Shown: one piece after another, positions 1 to 9,562 of the stretch | Layout of the letters: each line of letters starts with the position of its first letter | Numbering within the stretch: position 1 is the stretch's first letter | Assembly (NCBI RefSeq): GCF_000346485.2 | Contig: NZ_KQ976354.1 | Coordinates: 186,001 to 250,000, forward strand | DNA: 64,000 bases | Reading direction: 5' to 3' | From: Scytonema hofmannii PCC 7110 | GTDB taxonomy: Bacteria > Cyanobacteriota > Cyanobacteriia > Cyanobacteriales > Nostocaceae | Notes under the pieces: generated by a model | Databases searched by the model: none | Seen by the model: only the letters and a program-made list of their open reading frames with translations | Told to the model about the DNA's origin: nothing | Program-made: the position numbers and the translations under genes

Positions 1-1178
1 TGCTGCATACTATCGAGTTTGCCAGTGCTTTGAAAGAGAAAGTGGCTTTCTTCTAGTGCATATTCAGATGCTATGTTGCTGACATAAATGTCAAGTAATC
101 CATCGTCATTCAAATCACCGAAGTCCACCCCCATGCCCTTAAACGAATCGCGACCAAGGACTTTAGAATTGGGTGTAGTCAGTGTTTTCTGACCTTCTAA
201 AAGCGTAAAGCGAAGTTTTCCAGCCTGAGAGTGATTATGCAGTAGTCGGTCTGGTCCAAAATCATTGGCAAAATAGATTTCGGGTAACAAATCTCCATCT
301 AGATCGGCTGTCCCTACTGCTAAAGTCCATCCGCGAGCAATGGATTCGTCTAAAACTCCCTGAGTCTCTCGGAACTCTACTGTCGGGTTTTCTCCTACTG
401 TTGCTTTTGTCCATAGGAGTAGTCGATTCCGCCCCCCATTGCTAGCACGGGTCATGGAATGCTGCATTTGTTCGCTACCAGTCCCATTCGGGTTCAGAAT
501 TTCAGAATCATCTGGAAAATAGTTGCCGAAGATGAGGTCAGTGTGTCCATCACCATCTAGATCGGCTATGGTGGCTGCGTTAGTATACCATCTTTGTTTA
601 TCTGAAGCTATCTCGCGTTGTATGTAGTTGTTGGCACTCAGTTCCAGTTGATTTGAATCTATTTTCTGCGAGCGTAAAAAAGCGATGGGAGTATGTCCCC
701 AATAGTAGACAAGTATGTCCATCAAACCATCTTCGTTCAAATCTCCTGGTAGACAACCCATCGGTGCAATAGTTTTTGAAGTGTAGGTCACAAAAGTGGG
801 TTGTAAAACGAAGGGCTGATACCGTTCGCCCGTCTTTGGTACTGGTGCGACAATAACTTGATTAGTACGCGTATCTACGTAGCAAATGTCATTGGACAAA
901 TCATCACCATCCAGGTCATTTAAAGCTACAGAGGCACCAACCGCAGAAATCCAAGCAGAGTGACGCCGAACACTAGGATGGACTTGTCGCACAAAGTGGA
1001 GTGAGTGACCAGTTAATTCTGGTAATGGCAAGCGTGTAAAGCGGAATTGATCTGCAAGCGAAGTCCGCTCAGTAGCAGACAACGCTGGTAGTCTAGCCCA
1101 ACACAATAACCCCAGAATTATTGCGATCGCGACCAGACGTTTTGCATGATATTGAATGATACTTGCCGCGATACTCAT
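1..1178 (-). CDS. FG-GAP/VCBS repeat protein, CRTAC1 (UnbV) type, partial
   Basis: The reading frame is open from an ATG at 1178 to the window edge, so the C-terminal part lies outside. Residues 10-30 are hydrophobic (VAIAIILGLLCWARL), giving a signal peptide or anchor. The rest carries repeated Ca-binding FG-GAP loops of the D-L-D-G-D type: DLDGDD, DLNEDGLMD, DLDGDGHTD, DLDGDLLPEI and DLNDDGLLDI. In the family these form a beta-propeller on exported proteins. The arrangement matches CRTAC1/UnbV proteins, which often lie beside DUF1702 (UnbL) proteins, as here (next gene upstream at 1487-2446). The molecular role is unknown; an extracytoplasmic binding or scaffold role is inferred. Confidence 0.85.
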   Translation of the reverse strand, partial: MSIAASIIQYHAKRLVAIAIILGLLCWARLPALSATERTSLADQFRFTRLPLPELTGHSLHFVRQVHPSVRRHSAWISAVGASVALNDLDGDDLSNDICYVDTRTNQVIVAPVPKTGERYQPFVLQPTFVTYTSKTIAPMGCLPGDLNEDGLMDILVYYWGHTPIAFLRSQKIDSNQLELSANNYIQREIASDKQRWYTNAATIADLDGDGHTDLIFGNYFPDDSEILNPNGTGSEQMQHSMTRASNGGRNRLLLWTKATVGENPTVEFRETQGVLDESIARGWTLAVGTADLDGDLLPEIYFANDFGPDRLLHNHSQAGKLRFTLLEGQKTLTTPNSKVLGRDSFKGMGVDFGDLNDDGLLDIYVSNIASEYALEESHFLFQSTGKLDSMQ

Positions 1179-1330
1179 TTTCTTGACTTCCTTTACTGTA
1201 TAAAGATGCATCTCAACACGAGAAGGGAGTTACAAATCTGTTTTTGCTAACCCTATTGGTTAATGCTGGCTTCAACACTTTAGAAAAGAAGACTAATATT
1301 CATTTTTTTGTATCTAATTATACCTCTTTT

Positions 1331-1385
1331 CTCTCCTCTACGTCCTCTGCGGTTTTCTAATCATTCAGACGCGACCGGACTTGAT
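1331..1385. repeat. Dispersed intergenic repeat (copy 1)
   Basis: The stretch with tcctctgcggtttt and aatcattcagacgc followed by accgga recurs almost unchanged at about 8195-8265. These are non-coding dispersed repeats typical of large cyanobacterial genomes. The two copies bracket the UnbV/UnbL-to-SRPBCC part of the window. Confidence 0.6.
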
Positions 1386-1486
1386 ATGACTACCAAAAAA
1401 TTGAGCATCGATAGACTGGGTAAATGCCATGACTCATGATTATGACTCCTTTTTGTGGGCATCCTCATTTTTGAGATCAAACTTTT

Positions 1487-2446
1487 TTATAAGGCAGTTA
1501 ATAGTGCCGATGTGAAATGAGTTTGAACTCGCTGTCGCCAAATCTCGTATGCTGGTTCCGCTCCATTAGTCGGTAGCTTCTCCAAAGCCATGTCTGTCAC
1601 TCGAGCTGCTGCATCAGCCGACATATTACAGAAAACCTGACATGCTAATTCCGTATGAGCTGCTGGGTTACTAGCTCGCTGACGTGCCTTTGCTGCAAAT
1701 GCTGCTCCTTGTGCCAAGTAAGGTTGATAAGGCTTTGCTGCTATTTGCAAAGCTTCTATCGCATCACGTTCTACGCCACCTGCATAGGTACAGGCTAAAC
1801 CGATCCCACTCCAAAGGTCGCTATGTCGTGCTAATGGGAAAGCAGCAATTGTTGCTGGAATTAGAGTGACATCAGCACCGTTTACAAACCAAAGGCTTCG
1901 TCCTAAACCTTGATCGAAGACTCGACGGGCGTAGCTGGAAAGTTGCTTAAGGCTTTTCTGCTGCTGAATGTAATCTCGCCAGTGAAAGTACCCCTCATGG
2001 AACCCGTAGCCATCAACTACTAGCCAGCACAATAAAGGATCTAGTTTCGCGAGAAATGGTTCGACGCGCTGGTGAAGTCGTGCTAGCAACCAACCAACCC
2101 CCACATGCACCATGTAGGCGTGATCTGACCCAGCACTTTCTAAAAAAATCTGTAGCCGACTTCTCGGTAAAGGAATAACTTTATCCAGTAAAGTAAGTCC
2201 CATTGCAGCTCCTTCAAAGGCAAAACCCCTTAGTTCAGCTTCAATAGTATTTAGTCGGAATACAAGAGATTCAGGCTTGTCGTCTTCAAGCGCCGTATGA
2301 TACCCATGTAAGAATGTGTGACCAATCTGCTCGAATCTCTGCTGCACTTTGATTTCGCTCCCTTGAAATCCTCGTGTAGCACAAGTTGCTTCTACTAATG
2401 GGATACCGAACATCAGTCGGCGAAAGCTTCTCCAAGAAAAAAGCAT
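1487..2446 (-). CDS. DUF1702 family protein (UnbL-like)
   Basis: The 319-residue product matches the DUF1702 pattern: an N-terminal R-R-L-x-F-G-I-P motif, a central GWLLARLH segment, the WLVVDGYGFHEGYFHW motif (about residues 142-157) and an LWSGIGLACTYAGG motif near residue 233. The family occurs in enediyne loci (UnbL, next to UnbV and UnbU) and widely in cyanobacteria; its biochemical role is not established. It lies upstream of the FG-GAP protein on the same strand with a gap of about 310 bp, so it could be co-transcribed with it. There is no signal peptide or clear membrane segment. The start is the first ATG of the frame, just inside an AT-rich promoter-like region. Confidence 0.8.
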   Translation of the reverse strand: MLFSWRSFRRLMFGIPLVEATCATRGFQGSEIKVQQRFEQIGHTFLHGYHTALEDDKPESLVFRLNTIEAELRGFAFEGAAMGLTLLDKVIPLPRSRLQIFLESAGSDHAYMVHVGVGWLLARLHQRVEPFLAKLDPLLCWLVVDGYGFHEGYFHWRDYIQQQKSLKQLSSYARRVFDQGLGRSLWFVNGADVTLIPATIAAFPLARHSDLWSGIGLACTYAGGVERDAIEALQIAAKPYQPYLAQGAAFAAKARQRASNPAAHTELACQVFCNMSADAAARVTDMALEKLPTNGAEPAYEIWRQRVQTHFTSALLTAL

Positions 2447-2651
2447 TTTTTTACCTCATACACATAATTTTATGTGTAAGTCTCTCTTCATAGTAATGCT
2501 ATAAAACCATTATAGTACAGGTACTAAAATAATTTTATATTTTCTTAAGAATCCTTCTAAGACAAATATGTAGTTTTTTATACATTGATGAGATTTGATG
2601 GTTTTGATAGTATATACAGCAGATTGCAACTAAATGAGGTACGGATTGTTG

Positions 2652-2678
2652 TAGGGGCGCAAGGCCGCCGCGCCCCTA
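2652..2678. repeat. Dispersed palindrome, TAGGGGCGC arms
   Basis: An imperfect inverted repeat, TAGGGGCGC...GCGCCCCTA, lies in the 500-bp gap between the DUF1702 gene and the gene at 2960. Related copies occur at 26008-26030, 34770-34793 and 48084-48111. It can form a strong hairpin and behaves as a REP-like dispersed element. The rest of 2447-2959 is AT-rich with no recognisable gene. Confidence 0.7.
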
Positions 2679-2959
2679 ACGATGTACTTCATTTACCTGA
2701 AATGCTGTAATTGAAAGTGTTTTTAATTTTATCTTGTATACATCAAATTGTCATTACAAATGAAATTTCGCCAAATATTACCTAAGAATAGCTACTCTAT
2801 CAGACCCTTCCTTCTAGAGTCTACGCTTTTACGCTTCGTTATGTTTTCCTTAAAAATACAGTTGTAAGCTTTAAAAATCACAAGATCTGAAATGACAAAA
2901 AGTCTGATTATTTATAAACTTGATTAATAGAAAGAATGACTGTAAATAAATTATAAATA

Positions 2960-3364
2960 ATGAGCCCGCAAAAAAGACGCAAAAAAGCTACACCTGAGGA
3001 CAGTACTCGACGCTTGACTCTATACATGACAGAATCACTCTATACTCTTCTGGAGTCCCAGTCTCAAGTAGACGGAATTTCCATGTCAGGGTTGACAGTC
3101 AATCTGTTATCATTATTCCTGGCTTCTCCTCAAGGTCAAAAGCTTAAGGAAGAGGCTAAACAACAGCACCGCACTCTTATTCAACAGTTAGAAAATGACT
3201 TGCTCCGATTTGAAAAAGAACTTTCACCAGAAACCTTAAGTGAGATACAAAGGTTAGCAGAATTGAGTGAAAGAAGTTTAGACCAGATGATATTATACTT
3301 GGTCAAGTTGGGATTACGTATTTATAAAATGCGAATTGAGTCTGATTTGAATGAGCAATTGTGA
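2960..3364 (+). CDS. Small ribbon-helix-helix-like protein, hypothetical
   Basis: A 134-residue basic protein. Residues 16-50 (TRRLTLYMTESLYTLLESQS) have the look of a ribbon-helix-helix DNA-binding domain: a short basic strand followed by two helices. The rest is a charged helical tail with a second helical pair (LSPETLSEIQRLAELSERSL). No close named family is recognised. It stands alone between AT-rich gaps, with no partner toxin beside it. No convincing ribosome binding site precedes the ATG. It could be a small plasmid- or transposon-type regulator; this is inferred from fold appearance only. Confidence 0.55.
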   Translation: MSPQKRRKKATPEDSTRRLTLYMTESLYTLLESQSQVDGISMSGLTVNLLSLFLASPQGQKLKEEAKQQHRTLIQQLENDLLRFEKELSPETLSEIQRLAELSERSLDQMILYLVKLGLRIYKMRIESDLNEQL

Positions 3365-3399
3365 TGCAGAAAATTGTAGTAATGTCCTTCATGGGGTAC

Positions 3400-3987
3400 T
3401 TAACTAAAAGTAGGACGCTTGAAAAACATGACTAAGCTTGTTGCTTCTTCTGGTATCAATCCCACAAAGTTTGCTATGAAGCATTCTACTGGTAGCTCAA
3501 CAGTAATGTCACGAACAATCCTGTGCTTCTCTGGAGAACCATCTGTATAAATATAAAGTCTACCATGGCTACCATCCACATATTCAACAGTTAACCTGTC
3601 AAGAGATTTTGCTAAGGCGATTTTTTCAGCTATCCTTTCTCGAAGCTGAATCTGCTTAACATTAGCCAAAGTTTGCCAGCCGCAAGATGGAGCTAATGTA
3701 TCGCTCAACCATACAGTATCAATCAATTGAACCGCATCTGGAGACAGGCTTGATGTCTTCAAAGATGAATGAGGCTGGATATTGTTAGTGATTTTGCCAT
3801 TAGACCACCAAGACCAAAACTCAGTACAATGTAGTAATTTTATTGTTTGCTTATATTCTCTTCTAATGAAATCAAAATTCTTAAATTTAGCAATTCTGCC
3901 AAGATTTTGCTGTTTTTTTTGGCTCTGAAATTTTTGTTTGTAGAATACTTTAAAAAACATATTCTTCCCATCCAATTTTTTTTTCAA
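3400..3987 (-). CDS. Hypothetical protein
   Basis: A 195-residue ORF converging on the gene at 2960 (36 bp between stops). The first ~40 residues are very Lys/Phe/Gln-rich and may be over-called; the later part, from about residue 75 (SSLSPDAVQLIDTVWLSDTL), looks like ordinary protein with alternating strands and helices. No motif, signal peptide or membrane segment could be recognised. Function unknown; a downstream start is possible. Confidence 0.45.
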   Translation of the reverse strand: MKKKLDGKNMFFKVFYKQKFQSQKKQQNLGRIAKFKNFDFIRREYKQTIKLLHCTEFWSWWSNGKITNNIQPHSSLKTSSLSPDAVQLIDTVWLSDTLAPSCGWQTLANVKQIQLRERIAEKIALAKSLDRLTVEYVDGSHGRLYIYTDGSPEKHRIVRDITVELPVECFIANFVGLIPEEATSLVMFFKRPTFS

Positions 3988-4950
3988 AGCGAACTATAAA
4001 TATACTTGACGTTCTTGTGTATGTTATGATAGGTATGATTTATATCAACAACAAGTATTAAAAGTTCATTGAAATCTGTCGAAACAATAATCAACTTAAT
4101 GCCTATAGGAATCCTAAATGAGTTACAAACAATTTTAGGGAATGTAGGGTGGGCATTGCCCACCATCAAGTCTTTTGTGCGGCATAGCTTTACCTACATA
4201 TAATTTACAAATCAAATAGGATTGCTGCTATATACAAAAAGGCATAAAGATGTATTTCTGCGCCTATAGAAACCAAAATGCGAGCAAGGAGTACCTTTAT
4301 TTCTTTTTAGGGATTTCAAGGAATGAGTTACCCAAATTACCCATCTTATGAAATGGACGTCTCCAGTCATCCTATATTAGTGGTGGGCGATGAGCACCAC
4401 ACTACAAGAAATTTTGAGATATTTTTTATTAGGAATTCCCTGAGAGACTAACTTGTAGAACAGACAAAGCTTGCAAGAAATTAACTGGTTTCAACGCTAA
4501 TATGGAGATGGTTGACCGTAGGATTGAGGTAAAAGTTCATAAAAAAATGTAGCTTTACGTACACTTTGTCTTGTGCTTGAGAACACAAGAGAGTGATTCA
4601 TTAAAACTACATTTAATTAAGTATATTATCTCATTGCTTGACTGAGGATACTCTAAGAGTATACAAAACTTAAGAAAATAAAAAGAAAAATTTTAGTTAT
4701 AAATACTTATAAATCGAGCAATAACACCCGTATAACACAGGTAGCACAGCAGTTCGCAGAATTCTGCTCTGATTTCAGAATGAGCAATTTCAGAGAAGTC
4801 ACAGTTTCATATCCTAGTTGTACGATTAAGAGGAAATCAAACCAATACCACCTCAAGTCTGGCAACTCTTTCCATCCTCAAGTAGAAATTAAAGAATCAT
4901 GAGGTGAAAGTTACGATAAGCATCTCAAGTCATAAGGAGAAAAGCAAATA
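3988..4950. other. Long intergenic region with small palindromes
   Basis: About 960 bp without a convincing gene. It contains a palindrome near 4144-4164 (gggtgggcattgcccacc) and a related element near 4380-4405 (tggtgggcgatgagcaccac), then AT-rich sequence. A good ribosome binding site, AAGGAGA at 4934-4940, stands 10 bp before the ATG at 4951. The long 5' region suggests that the promoter of the plus-strand run lies here, but no defined promoter was recognised. Confidence 0.5.
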
Positions 4951-6279
4951 ATGGCTATTGACCTTTGCAATAAACTAGAACTAAAACGCCATGCTGACGC
5001 TTTAGTCCCAGGGGAGAATCAGCCTAAGGTTGTATCAAGAGACGATCGCGATGGAATTGATAACTTAAATCCCGAACAGAGGAAAATACTTGAACTTGCC
5101 TATCAATCAACCCTTAGCTATGCCGATCCGCGACACATTGTAGGCGATCCTGCTGCTTGGGCAAGTGACTTTGGCTATGCGTTAGACCGGGTTTCCATGC
5201 GTCTAGATGCAAGACCTAGCGATCGCTTACGCCAAGAAGCTTTGAGTCATCCCGATCCGGTTATGCGCGAACAAGCGCTCTACGAGTATGTCGATCGCAA
5301 CGAAAAAGACGCGATCGAACTGCTTTGTCAGGTGGTCGAGCACGATCGCGATCGACAAGTGCGATGGGATGCGCTTTGGGCAATAGAAAAATTAGGCGGT
5401 TTACGGGCAATTCAAGTACTACAAAACTTCCAGAATGATGCCGACCCAGAGATTGCTGAATGGGCAAGTGTTTTTATGGGAGAGTTACAAACAGGAGATC
5501 CAGTCTTTGACAATCGTGAATGTCGCTACACTCCAGGACGAACATTTGATGAAACTATATTCTTACTGATTCACTGCGATCTCTATATCCGTCTTGATGA
5601 TGCTAACCAGGTTTGGGGAAAACTTTCACTAGCACCACAAGGATTGGCTCGCGTCTACGGTCAAGCTCATGCATGTCCAAATGTAGAAACCCGAGAGCGA
5701 CAATTGGTTATTGCCAAAGCAATTTCTGGTCTCCATGCTGATGGCAGCTTACACATTGATAACTATCTATTTCGAGGTTTTACGGAACGAACCTGTCCAG
5801 ATAGAGGAAACTTCTACTTTGAATCACAAGTAAAACGTCCATTTTACCTTTCTGGAAAAGCAGACGATCCCTCCCAAGGAGTACGAGATGCTCTCATTGG
5901 CTTTGCTCGTCAAGGTTGTTGGTATTTGGACAATCGTTTTAAAATCCGGGGTGCTGACGCAATTCGTTATGTACGCGGACGTTTTCAAGGCTGGGGCTAT
6001 ACCAACCTTCAACGGTTAGCAGGTAAGTCGTTAGAAGAAATTATTCAACCAGGAAACGGTATTCTCTCAACACTGCACGATCCAGTGACAGGTCTATTAA
6101 CCAATGTGTTTATATCAGGTACATTTAAGGGCAAACTCAACGATTGGGATGGCGATGGTTACATCGACCTGAATTCACGTGATGTTTACGCCACAACAGA
6201 AGGAGAAGTAGATTCCAACATGGACGGTATTCCAGATGTTCCTGGTCTATCCTGCTGTCCAGGTAAACCTATTCTTTAG
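4951..6279 (+). CDS. HEAT-repeat protein with C-terminal Ca-binding-like loops
   Basis: 442 residues preceded by a strong AAGGAGA site. Residues ~75-170 contain HEAT/PBS-lyase-type helical repeats (LRQEALSHPDPVMREQALYE, then VRWDALWAIEKLGG). Residues ~205-360 are an unrecognised globular part. The C-terminus carries two EF-hand-like acidic loops, DWDGDGYIDLNSRD and DSNMDGIPD, followed by LSCCPGKP. The mix suggests a protein-interaction scaffold whose tail may bind calcium. No signal peptide is visible. It is the first gene of a co-directional run to 19100 and is followed at 110 bp by the gene at 6389. Role in the cluster unknown. Confidence 0.75.
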   Translation: MAIDLCNKLELKRHADALVPGENQPKVVSRDDRDGIDNLNPEQRKILELAYQSTLSYADPRHIVGDPAAWASDFGYALDRVSMRLDARPSDRLRQEALSHPDPVMREQALYEYVDRNEKDAIELLCQVVEHDRDRQVRWDALWAIEKLGGLRAIQVLQNFQNDADPEIAEWASVFMGELQTGDPVFDNRECRYTPGRTFDETIFLLIHCDLYIRLDDANQVWGKLSLAPQGLARVYGQAHACPNVETRERQLVIAKAISGLHADGSLHIDNYLFRGFTERTCPDRGNFYFESQVKRPFYLSGKADDPSQGVRDALIGFARQGCWYLDNRFKIRGADAIRYVRGRFQGWGYTNLQRLAGKSLEEIIQPGNGILSTLHDPVTGLLTNVFISGTFKGKLNDWDGDGYIDLNSRDVYATTEGEVDSNMDGIPDVPGLSCCPGKPIL

Positions 6280-6388
6280 GTCTGCTTTTATACCATTATT
6301 TCTACACTCACTCGTCTCTATAAAAGCTTGTCTTAGTTGAGACGGAGTGTAAAGAAAGTTAAATAACTCAACTCATGAGAAATTTATT

Positions 6389-7066
6389 ATGACTGCAGCA
6401 GATACTTTAAAAAATCATCACAGCAAGAAATTAGCTTGGGGACCTCAAATTGATCTGAATGGATTGGATTATTTGTATCCACCTCAAGCTGTTGAACCAT
6501 ATACACCTCCCGTACCAGGTGTTGATAATTTGGGAATTACTTCCACGGACACTTTTTTGGTACCTAGTATTGGTGAGTTCACGGTCAACTTTCAGGGATA
6601 TGTACGGGTAGCTCGTTCTCAACCAACCACCAATCACTGGAATACTGCAGAGGTTTTCACGAATTTAATTGATATGTGTATGCGTGGAGAAGCACCAGGA
6701 ATTGGATCGATTATTGTGACTCTCAATCCTGATATTCTCTCAACGGGACAACTACGCACTCCTTATGCTGACATAAATTGTGAAAAACCTGCTAAAGCTT
6801 GTCGCATGGCTGTTGGGGCATTATTTAACCTACCACAACTGAATATGACCCTCTTTAATAAAGAACCGATAGAGCTAACAATTGATGACGTCCGAGCCAT
6901 TCCGCCAGCTGGTAATCCTGGAAACGGACAAATTTATCACATTTTGCCATTGTTCGATCTGTCTAATCCAGATGGTGCTCCTGCAGCATACCTCACAGGT
7001 CTCAAATTCACAATGGGGCATTACGTCACGGAAGCCAAAATTCAGAGTGTTTTGCAAGGTTCTTAG
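6389..7066 (+). CDS. Conserved hypothetical, possibly DUF6073-like
   Basis: A 225-residue soluble protein rich in Pro/Asn/Gly and beta-type segments (STDTFLVPSIGEFTVNFQGY, then PGIGSIIVTLNPDILSTGQL). The resemblance to DUF6073 is from memory and uncertain. No catalytic motif, signal peptide or membrane segment is seen. It sits between the HEAT-repeat protein and the SRPBCC protein on the same strand, 27 bp upstream of the latter, so the two are probably co-transcribed. Function unknown. Confidence 0.65.
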   Translation: MTAADTLKNHHSKKLAWGPQIDLNGLDYLYPPQAVEPYTPPVPGVDNLGITSTDTFLVPSIGEFTVNFQGYVRVARSQPTTNHWNTAEVFTNLIDMCMRGEAPGIGSIIVTLNPDILSTGQLRTPYADINCEKPAKACRMAVGALFNLPQLNMTLFNKEPIELTIDDVRAIPPAGNPGNGQIYHILPLFDLSNPDGAPAAYLTGLKFTMGHYVTEAKIQSVLQGS

Positions 7067-7093
7067 TCAATGAATAGCAATGTCTGAGATATC

Positions 7094-8125
7094 ATGACTT
7101 TAACTAACGGATCTGACCAAAGCACAGGAACAGTTGCCTCTAATGAGTTGAACGTACTTAACTTTCCTAGTCTAGAAAACGTAGACGAGAAGATACCGCG
7201 TCTGTTTGCTCCAGAAGCCCAAACAATTGTACGCGATCGCTGGGAACGGTTAGTAACTAGTATTGACATTCCAGCAACTGCTGAGGATGTATGGCGAGCA
7301 TTGACTGACCCAGATAAACTCAAACTCTGGCTAGCAGTTTGCCACGGCTCCTTAGAACAACTCCATTCCGATTGTGTCTTAGATTTTGAAGATGGCGAGT
7401 TTTTCTTGTGTCGCTCCATAGCTGTTAAACCACTCTCTCAACTTCAGTATGTTTGGCGCTGGTTGGGAATTGGTCAAGCCACAACTGTAACTTGGCAATT
7501 GGAATCCACTGAACAAGGAACGCGGGTAACAGTCATTGAGGAAGCCCTCAACCCGCCGTGGGATTGGCAAACCTGGAATGGAGGAGGTTGGCCTGGTATT
7601 CTCGACCAGTTAGCTGCCTATTTGCGAACAAAAATGGAGTGGCGTTGGCCTTGGCGACGCATGGGTCCCTACGTACAAATAGAATTGCCAGCACCTGTCT
7701 ATCCTGCCTGGGATAGACTTTTTAACCCAGCAAGTTTGAAGTACTGGCTACTTGTTATGCAAGGACACATTATACCAGAGCAGTCATTAACTATTTTAAT
7801 GGGAGATGCCAGTGGCACAGTCCAAATGACGGTGCATGAAGTGATTCAGCCCGGACAAACTCCCCCTTCATTTCTGCCCTCAATCAACTTCTCGCTGAGC
7901 AGACCTGCTTGGAACAGTTCTGTGGGAGGAAGATGTTGGCTGGAACCCGCAGGGTGGGGACGCAGTTTGTTTCAAGTATTTCATTATGGCTGGGAAAACT
8001 TGCCAGCCGGATTGCAATTCTCAGAAAGGAAGATTCTAACTCGTTTTTGGGCAGATGCAATACAGCGTGCTGGCTTAATGTTTAGACCTCAGGAAATACC
8101 AGGCGGTCCCCATAATTGGTCGTAG
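7094..8125 (+). CDS. Tandem SRPBCC (START/Bet v1-like) protein
   Basis: 343 residues forming two SRPBCC-type domains in tandem. The first (about residues 50-180) has the AHSA1-like pattern IDIPATAEDVWRALTDPDKL followed by KLWLAV and a VTWQLESTEQGTRVTVIEE strand. The second (about 190-330) repeats the pattern with APVYPAWDRLFNPASLKYWL. The fold makes a deep hydrophobic cavity for lipids or polyketide-like ligands, and relatives act as cyclases/aromatases or chaperones. With the SnoaL-like proteins downstream, a role in handling a small hydrophobic metabolite is plausible, but this is inference. Confidence 0.8.
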   Translation: MTLTNGSDQSTGTVASNELNVLNFPSLENVDEKIPRLFAPEAQTIVRDRWERLVTSIDIPATAEDVWRALTDPDKLKLWLAVCHGSLEQLHSDCVLDFEDGEFFLCRSIAVKPLSQLQYVWRWLGIGQATTVTWQLESTEQGTRVTVIEEALNPPWDWQTWNGGGWPGILDQLAAYLRTKMEWRWPWRRMGPYVQIELPAPVYPAWDRLFNPASLKYWLLVMQGHIIPEQSLTILMGDASGTVQMTVHEVIQPGQTPPSFLPSINFSLSRPAWNSSVGGRCWLEPAGWGRSLFQVFHYGWENLPAGLQFSERKILTRFWADAIQRAGLMFRPQEIPGGPHNWS

Positions 8126-8502
8126 GATAAAAACCATCTCTACAACTACAAACTCGTGTTATACCAAATCCCTTTGTATCGGAATTATTCCTCCATCCTC
8201 TCCCTCTGCGTCCTCTGCGTTCTCTGCGGTTTTTAATCATTCAGACGCTACCGGATTTGATATTACCTCCTGCTTCCCCAGCACTAGCCCATTTTGTTCA
8301 AACCTAAAAATGATAGTGAAGGGGATTTTCTAGGGTTTGAGGTGGGGGGTTTGCATTCTGTACAAATACCCCCTTCTCGCTATAAGATTTTCCTCTTTCT
8401 TTGTCTTTCTTTGCGCTCTTTGCGTCTTTGTGGTTCATTTAAATAAATAATCTTCGAGCGGAAAGGGAGTAGTCCATAAATCTTGAAAAAAGGAAGAAGC
8501 CA
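8126..8502. repeat. Intergenic region with dispersed repeats
   Basis: 377 bp without a gene. It holds the second copy of the ctctgcgg / aatcattcagacgc / accgga repeat (about 8195-8265; first copy 1331-1385) and another cyanobacterial dispersed motif near 8400-8435 (ttgcgctctttgcgtctttg). A ribosome binding site AGGAAG lies just before the ATG at 8503. Confidence 0.6.
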
Positions 8503-8937
8503 ATGTTAACTCCAGAACAACTAGAGGAAAAAAAGATTGTCGTTCGTCGCTGGGTAGAACAAGTTTTCAATGGGAAAAATTTAGCGGCTGTAGATGAACT
8601 CAAGATAGCAAACTACGTTGACTGGACTCCTTTTCCCGGTCAAGGACCAGCATTAAGAGGATTTAAACCTGTTTTAGAACTCTTTTTAACGGCCTTTCCT
8701 GACTTTCATTACAGAATTGAGGATGAACTAGCTGAAGGAGATTTGGTCGTATTTCGGGGTACTTGGAGAGGAACTCATCAACGTGAGTTCATGGGACTTC
8801 CACCCACTGGACGTGAGGTGACAGGACAGCGAATCGATACTTTTCGAGTTATTGGTGACAAGATGGTGGAACACTGGGGTTGTGGTAACGAATTAGATGT
8901 CATGCAACTTATTGGTGCTATTCCTTCAGAACAGTAG
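8503..8937 (+). CDS. SnoaL-like (ester cyclase / NTF2-fold) protein
   Basis: 144 residues with the SnoaL-like pattern: an N-terminal helix (KKIVVRRWVEQVFNGKNL), then FPDFHYRIEDELAEGDLVVF, then RGTWRGTHQREFMGLPPTGR and a C-terminal ...HWGCGNELDVMQLIGAIP. Members of this family include polyketide ester cyclases, but most are uncharacterised NTF2-fold proteins. An AGGAAG ribosome site precedes the start. The next gene, 29 bp downstream, is a diverged paralogue, so the pair probably arose by tandem duplication and may form a heteromer. Confidence 0.85.
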   Translation: MLTPEQLEEKKIVVRRWVEQVFNGKNLAAVDELKIANYVDWTPFPGQGPALRGFKPVLELFLTAFPDFHYRIEDELAEGDLVVFRGTWRGTHQREFMGLPPTGREVTGQRIDTFRVIGDKMVEHWGCGNELDVMQLIGAIPSEQ

Positions 8938-8966
8938 CTTCTCTATCAACTTAAGTAGGACATTAT

Positions 8967-9467
8967 ATGCCAACTATCAACGGAAATGCCTCCGAGTCCA
9001 TAGAAGAAAATAAGGCAATTGTTCGTCGTTTTTTGGAAGAGGTTTTCAACCGCAGAAATCTCACCGCAATAGATGAACTTGTTGCTGTTAATGCCATCGA
9101 TCATTACAAACAAGGCTTGACTTTGTGGTTGCTGCTTTCTGCTTTTCCTGACTTTCGCATCACCATTAGAACCATGATCGCAGAAAATGACAAAGTTGCA
9201 GTTGTCTCAACTTTGTATGGGACACATCAAGGTTCGCTCATGGGCATTCCGTCCTCTAACAAACCCGTGTCTATAATAAAGGCAGATATCTTCCGTATAG
9301 AACATGGCAAGATTGCAGAAATTTGGCAAAACGGAGACTACATCGGTTTGATGCAACAAATTGGGGCTGTTGATGTCCGACGTCTAACTTATCACTTACA
9401 AGTTGCAACAGAAATTGGCACTAAAGCACCACCTGCGGTTGTCACAACCAAGGTACAATCACTTTGA
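8967..9467 (+). CDS. SnoaL-like (NTF2-fold) protein, second copy
   Basis: 166 residues, a paralogue of the preceding gene. Shared features are KAIVRRFLEEVFNRRNLTAI, AFPDFRITIRTMIAENDKVA, GTHQGSLMGIPSS and a terminal GDYIGLMQQIGAV. It has a short N-terminal extension and about 25 extra C-terminal residues, and lacks the loop around residues 45-55 of its neighbour. The short spacing and shared strand indicate one transcript. As with its twin, cyclase or hydratase activity on a hydrophobic substrate is possible but not shown. Confidence 0.8.
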   Translation: MPTINGNASESIEENKAIVRRFLEEVFNRRNLTAIDELVAVNAIDHYKQGLTLWLLLSAFPDFRITIRTMIAENDKVAVVSTLYGTHQGSLMGIPSSNKPVSIIKADIFRIEHGKIAEIWQNGDYIGLMQQIGAVDVRRLTYHLQVATEIGTKAPPAVVTTKVQSL

Positions 9468-9562
9468 CTTCCTGACGCCATACTGTACTAGTCGGTGAAG
9501 TCACCCTATGACTCGGTAGATTGGAGTGTTGATGCAGCACAAAAAGGACGGAGGATATTTTT

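Noticed and set aside
7063-7570. Minus-strand frames inside the SRPBCC gene
   Set aside because: Antisense to a clear coding sequence, with no homology.
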